NCBI GenBank assembly: GCA_043819385.1 | Contig: JBDREW010000023.1 | Coordinates: 1 to 49,959 of the forward strand | Origin: JBDREW01 sp043819385 | GTDB taxonomy: Bacteria; Patescibacteriota; Minisyncoccia; Minisyncoccales; GWA2-38-27 | Direction: 5' to 3' | DNA: 49,959 nucleotides | The notes under the pieces: model-generated | Databases searched by the model: none | What the model saw: only the letters and a program-made list of their open reading frames with translations | What the model was told of the DNA's origin: nothing | Translations under genes and position numbers: made by a program | In this document: piece by piece, positions 48,062 through 49,959 of the stretch | Layout of the letters: each line of letters begins with the position of its first letter | Numbering within the stretch: the stretch's first letter is position 1

Positions 48062-49735
48062 ATGGATAGTTTTTTTATTATAATGAAAGTAATGTTTACA
48101 TCATCACAATTTATTTTTCCATTTTTAGCCGGACTATTTATTATTAGTATCGGATTTTTTATTCTTTTGATGGAACGCAAAAATACTACCTATCAAAAGT
48201 TTTTTGGATTAGGTATTGCAATTGGTGTATGGTCAATAAGTATGGCCTTTTTTAATGTTATTGGAGCAACAATACCAATTATATTGCATCTTGCTGTATC
48301 TTCTGCTATTTTGATTCCTCCGTTTTTTACTTTAACTTTAATAAATTATCCTTCATCTGAAAATGTTATTTCTAAAAAAACACAATTTGTAATTTGGTTT
48401 GGTGCTATAGCTATGATAATCACATCTTTCGTTTGGCCCAAGGGATTTACATCTGGTATTATTACAATTGATGGATCTCCATCTCAAACAGGTGGACCAA
48501 TATATAATTTATTTCTTTTTTATTTTGTTTTTTATTTCTTAATTGGATTTATATCTCTTGGCAAAACTTTTTATAAAAACATCGGACGAATACGAGCCCA
48601 AATAGTATCTGGAATTATTGGAATGATTATTGCAGCTATTGGAATATTTTCAACAAGTATTGTTCCAGCGTTATTAAACACAAGGTCATTTTATTGGTCA
48701 GGCTCTTTTTTTACAGTAGTTGGAATGATTGTTTTAGCATATATGATTTTTGAAACACGCTGGGTATGGGCTCGAATTTTCCCAATAATATTTTTAGGAA
48801 TTGCCCTTATTGTAGCATTAATAGGACAAATGATTTTTGCTAAAACTATTGAGATTTCTGTTTTTAGCGGAACAATTTTAGCTGGTACAACTTTATTAAC
48901 TATATTTTTAGTGAGAGATATATTAGTAGAATCAGCTGATCGTAAAAGATTAGAAGAATTATTAAGAAAAATTAACAAAGCAAATGAAGAACTTATTAGA
49001 GCAGATAAAGTAAAATCAGAATTTTTAACTATTGTTTCTCATCACTTAAGAACCCCTTTAACTCATATTAAATGGACTATGGCTGAATTCTTAAAAGGAA
49101 GTTACGGAAAAATAACACTTAAACAAAAAAATATAATACAAAATCTTATTATCCGAAATGATGAATCAGTTCGTTTTGTTTATTCCCTTCTTGATATTTC
49201 AAAAATTAGAGCTGGAAAAATAACACTCAATCCTAAACCAGTAGACATTAAAACATTCCTTAAAAATATCGTCCTAAAATTTCATGATTTCGCTAAAACA
49301 AAGAATATAAAGATTATTCTTGAAGACACTAAAAAAATAATGCCAGTAATATATATAGACAAAGAAACTATAACAAGAGTTTTCGAAAACATAATTGAAA
49401 ATGCTATTATTTACAACAAACCAGGTGGAAAAGTTGAAATTAAAACTAAATTAAAAAAAAATACAATTGATATTATTGTAAGTGACACAGGTATTGGAAT
49501 CTCAAAAAATAATCTATCAAGGATAGGAGAAAGATTTTTCAGGACACCAAAAGCTATGAAACATGCTGCTGAAGGAACAGGTCTTGGAATTGCTATTGCT
49601 AAAGAAATATTAAAAGCTCACAGTGGAAGATTAGAAATCTATTCTATTATTGATAGAGGAACAAATATAATAATCACTCTATCTGTCAATCATAAACCTA
49701 AAAGCATACAACAAGAGACAAAAAATAAATTATAA
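48062..49735 (+). CDS. Membrane sensor histidine kinase, orphan
   Basis: The 557-residue protein has about eight TM segments (about 10-290, like 7TM histidine kinases), then a HisKA domain with phospho-acceptor His327 in VSHHLRTPLTHIKW, and an ATPase domain with N-box ENIIENAIIYN, G1 DTGIGIS and G2 GTGLGIAIA. It would sense a signal in the membrane or outside and pass phosphate to a response regulator, but no regulator gene lies nearby in this window. A second Met (48083) is an alternative start. Confidence 0.9.
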   Translation: MDSFFIIMKVMFTSSQFIFPFLAGLFIISIGFFILLMERKNTTYQKFFGLGIAIGVWSISMAFFNVIGATIPIILHLAVSSAILIPPFFTLTLINYPSSENVISKKTQFVIWFGAIAMIITSFVWPKGFTSGIITIDGSPSQTGGPIYNLFLFYFVFYFLIGFISLGKTFYKNIGRIRAQIVSGIIGMIIAAIGIFSTSIVPALLNTRSFYWSGSFFTVVGMIVLAYMIFETRWVWARIFPIIFLGIALIVALIGQMIFAKTIEISVFSGTILAGTTLLTIFLVRDILVESADRKRLEELLRKINKANEELIRADKVKSEFLTIVSHHLRTPLTHIKWTMAEFLKGSYGKITLKQKNIIQNLIIRNDESVRFVYSLLDISKIRAGKITLNPKPVDIKTFLKNIVLKFHDFAKTKNIKIILEDTKKIMPVIYIDKETITRVFENIIENAIIYNKPGGKVEIKTKLKKNTIDIIVSDTGIGISKNNLSRIGERFFRTPKAMKHAAEGTGLGIAIAKEILKAHSGRLEIYSIIDRGTNIIITLSVNHKPKSIQQETKNKL

Positions 49736-49808
49736 TCAAATTTCATTAATAATAAAAAAACCCACTAAAAACAATAAAGTATTACAGAAAATATAAAAAA
49801 TAAGTAAG

Positions 49809-49837
49809 AGGTCTCTCAAAAGTAGTGACCTTTTTTT
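49809..49837 (+). terminator. Terminator of the histidine kinase gene
   Basis: AGGTC and GACCT pair around a 13-base loop and run into seven T's. It overlaps the end of the converging transposase gene. Confidence 0.7.
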
Positions 49838-49959
49838 ATTTTATTTTTATTGTATTATTTGTAAGAAATGATAGCGTTGTTTTCAGTTCTTTGGGATACA
49901 AATAATTAATTAGTTTTTCCATGGGAGTAAGATTATTAATACCTTTGTGGGGTTTAACA
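49836..49959 (-). CDS. Transposase C-terminus, cut by the window edge
   Basis: The last 40 codons are present and the gene continues beyond the window. They read KPHKGINNLTPMEKLINYL, the pattern found after the catalytic core in IS481/IS3-type (rve) transposases. It matches the degenerate copy at 19029-19082. The stop is the TAA at 49836-49838. Confidence 0.75.
   Translation of the reverse strand, partial: VKPHKGINNLTPMEKLINYLYPKELKTTLSFLTNNTIKIK

Overview
The window is AT-rich, densely coded DNA that reads with the standard bacterial code. TGA is used as a stop and TGG as Trp, so it is not a UGA-recoding lineage. The gene set points to a Candidate Phyla Radiation bacterium (Patescibacteria, most likely the Parcubacteria group); this placement is inference. 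Clues are a peptidoglycan-binding/S-layer-type surface protein, an ECF sigma factor paired with a DUF5667-type membrane protein, a LTD/PQQ-propeller exoprotein, an intein-split class III ribonucleotide reductase, a ComEC lacking its hydrolase domain, and many single-TM proteins without named families.

Layout. 0-15 kb (nearly all minus strand) is an envelope and accessory region: a Cys-rich membrane protein, the S-layer-like protein, sigma factor/HNH nuclease/anti-sigma-like protein, a DeoR-type regulator, a 1235-aa LTD + beta-propeller protein with a Glu-rich tail, several TM proteins, a coiled-coil protein built on a 21-bp tandem repeat, and a protease-dead HtrA paralogue. 15-20.7 kb holds clpB, small orphan genes, palindromic repeats, a transposase relic and hicBA. 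20.8-27.2 kb is an envelope cluster: active HtrA, TM protein, GT2 glycosyltransferase, TIM-barrel glycoside hydrolase, NagZ-like GH3 protein and a GT-B glycosyltransferase. 27.2-32 kb alternates candidate structured RNAs and tiny plus-strand genes with comEC and nrdG. 32-36.6 kb is nrdD with two inteins. 37-47.6 kb is core: ftsA-ftsZ, ybeY, yqeY-rpsU, a HIT protein, hisS, lepB, and the str cluster rpsL-rpsG-fusA, interrupted between rpsG and fusA by a plus-strand structured RNA. The window ends with an M50 protease (minus), rpmB and an orphan membrane histidine kinase (both plus), and the 3' end of a transposase gene (minus).

How it works together. The ftsA/ftsZ pair is translationally coupled. 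nrdD and nrdG form an anaerobic nucleotide-reduction module. The 20.8-27.2 kb block looks like a glycan-building and surface-protein quality-control set. The sigma/DUF5667 pair probably senses an envelope signal.

Most unusual points: (1) three unrelated small plus-strand genes share a consensus promoter layout and near-identical terminators including the loop; (2) an RNA between rpsG and fusA can fold either as a tRNA-like 78-mer or as a long rod with its own 5' half; (3) palindromic elements sit in frame inside comEC; (4) at least four families of hairpin repeats are scattered in intergenic DNA. No rRNA, canonical tRNA or CRISPR array was found.
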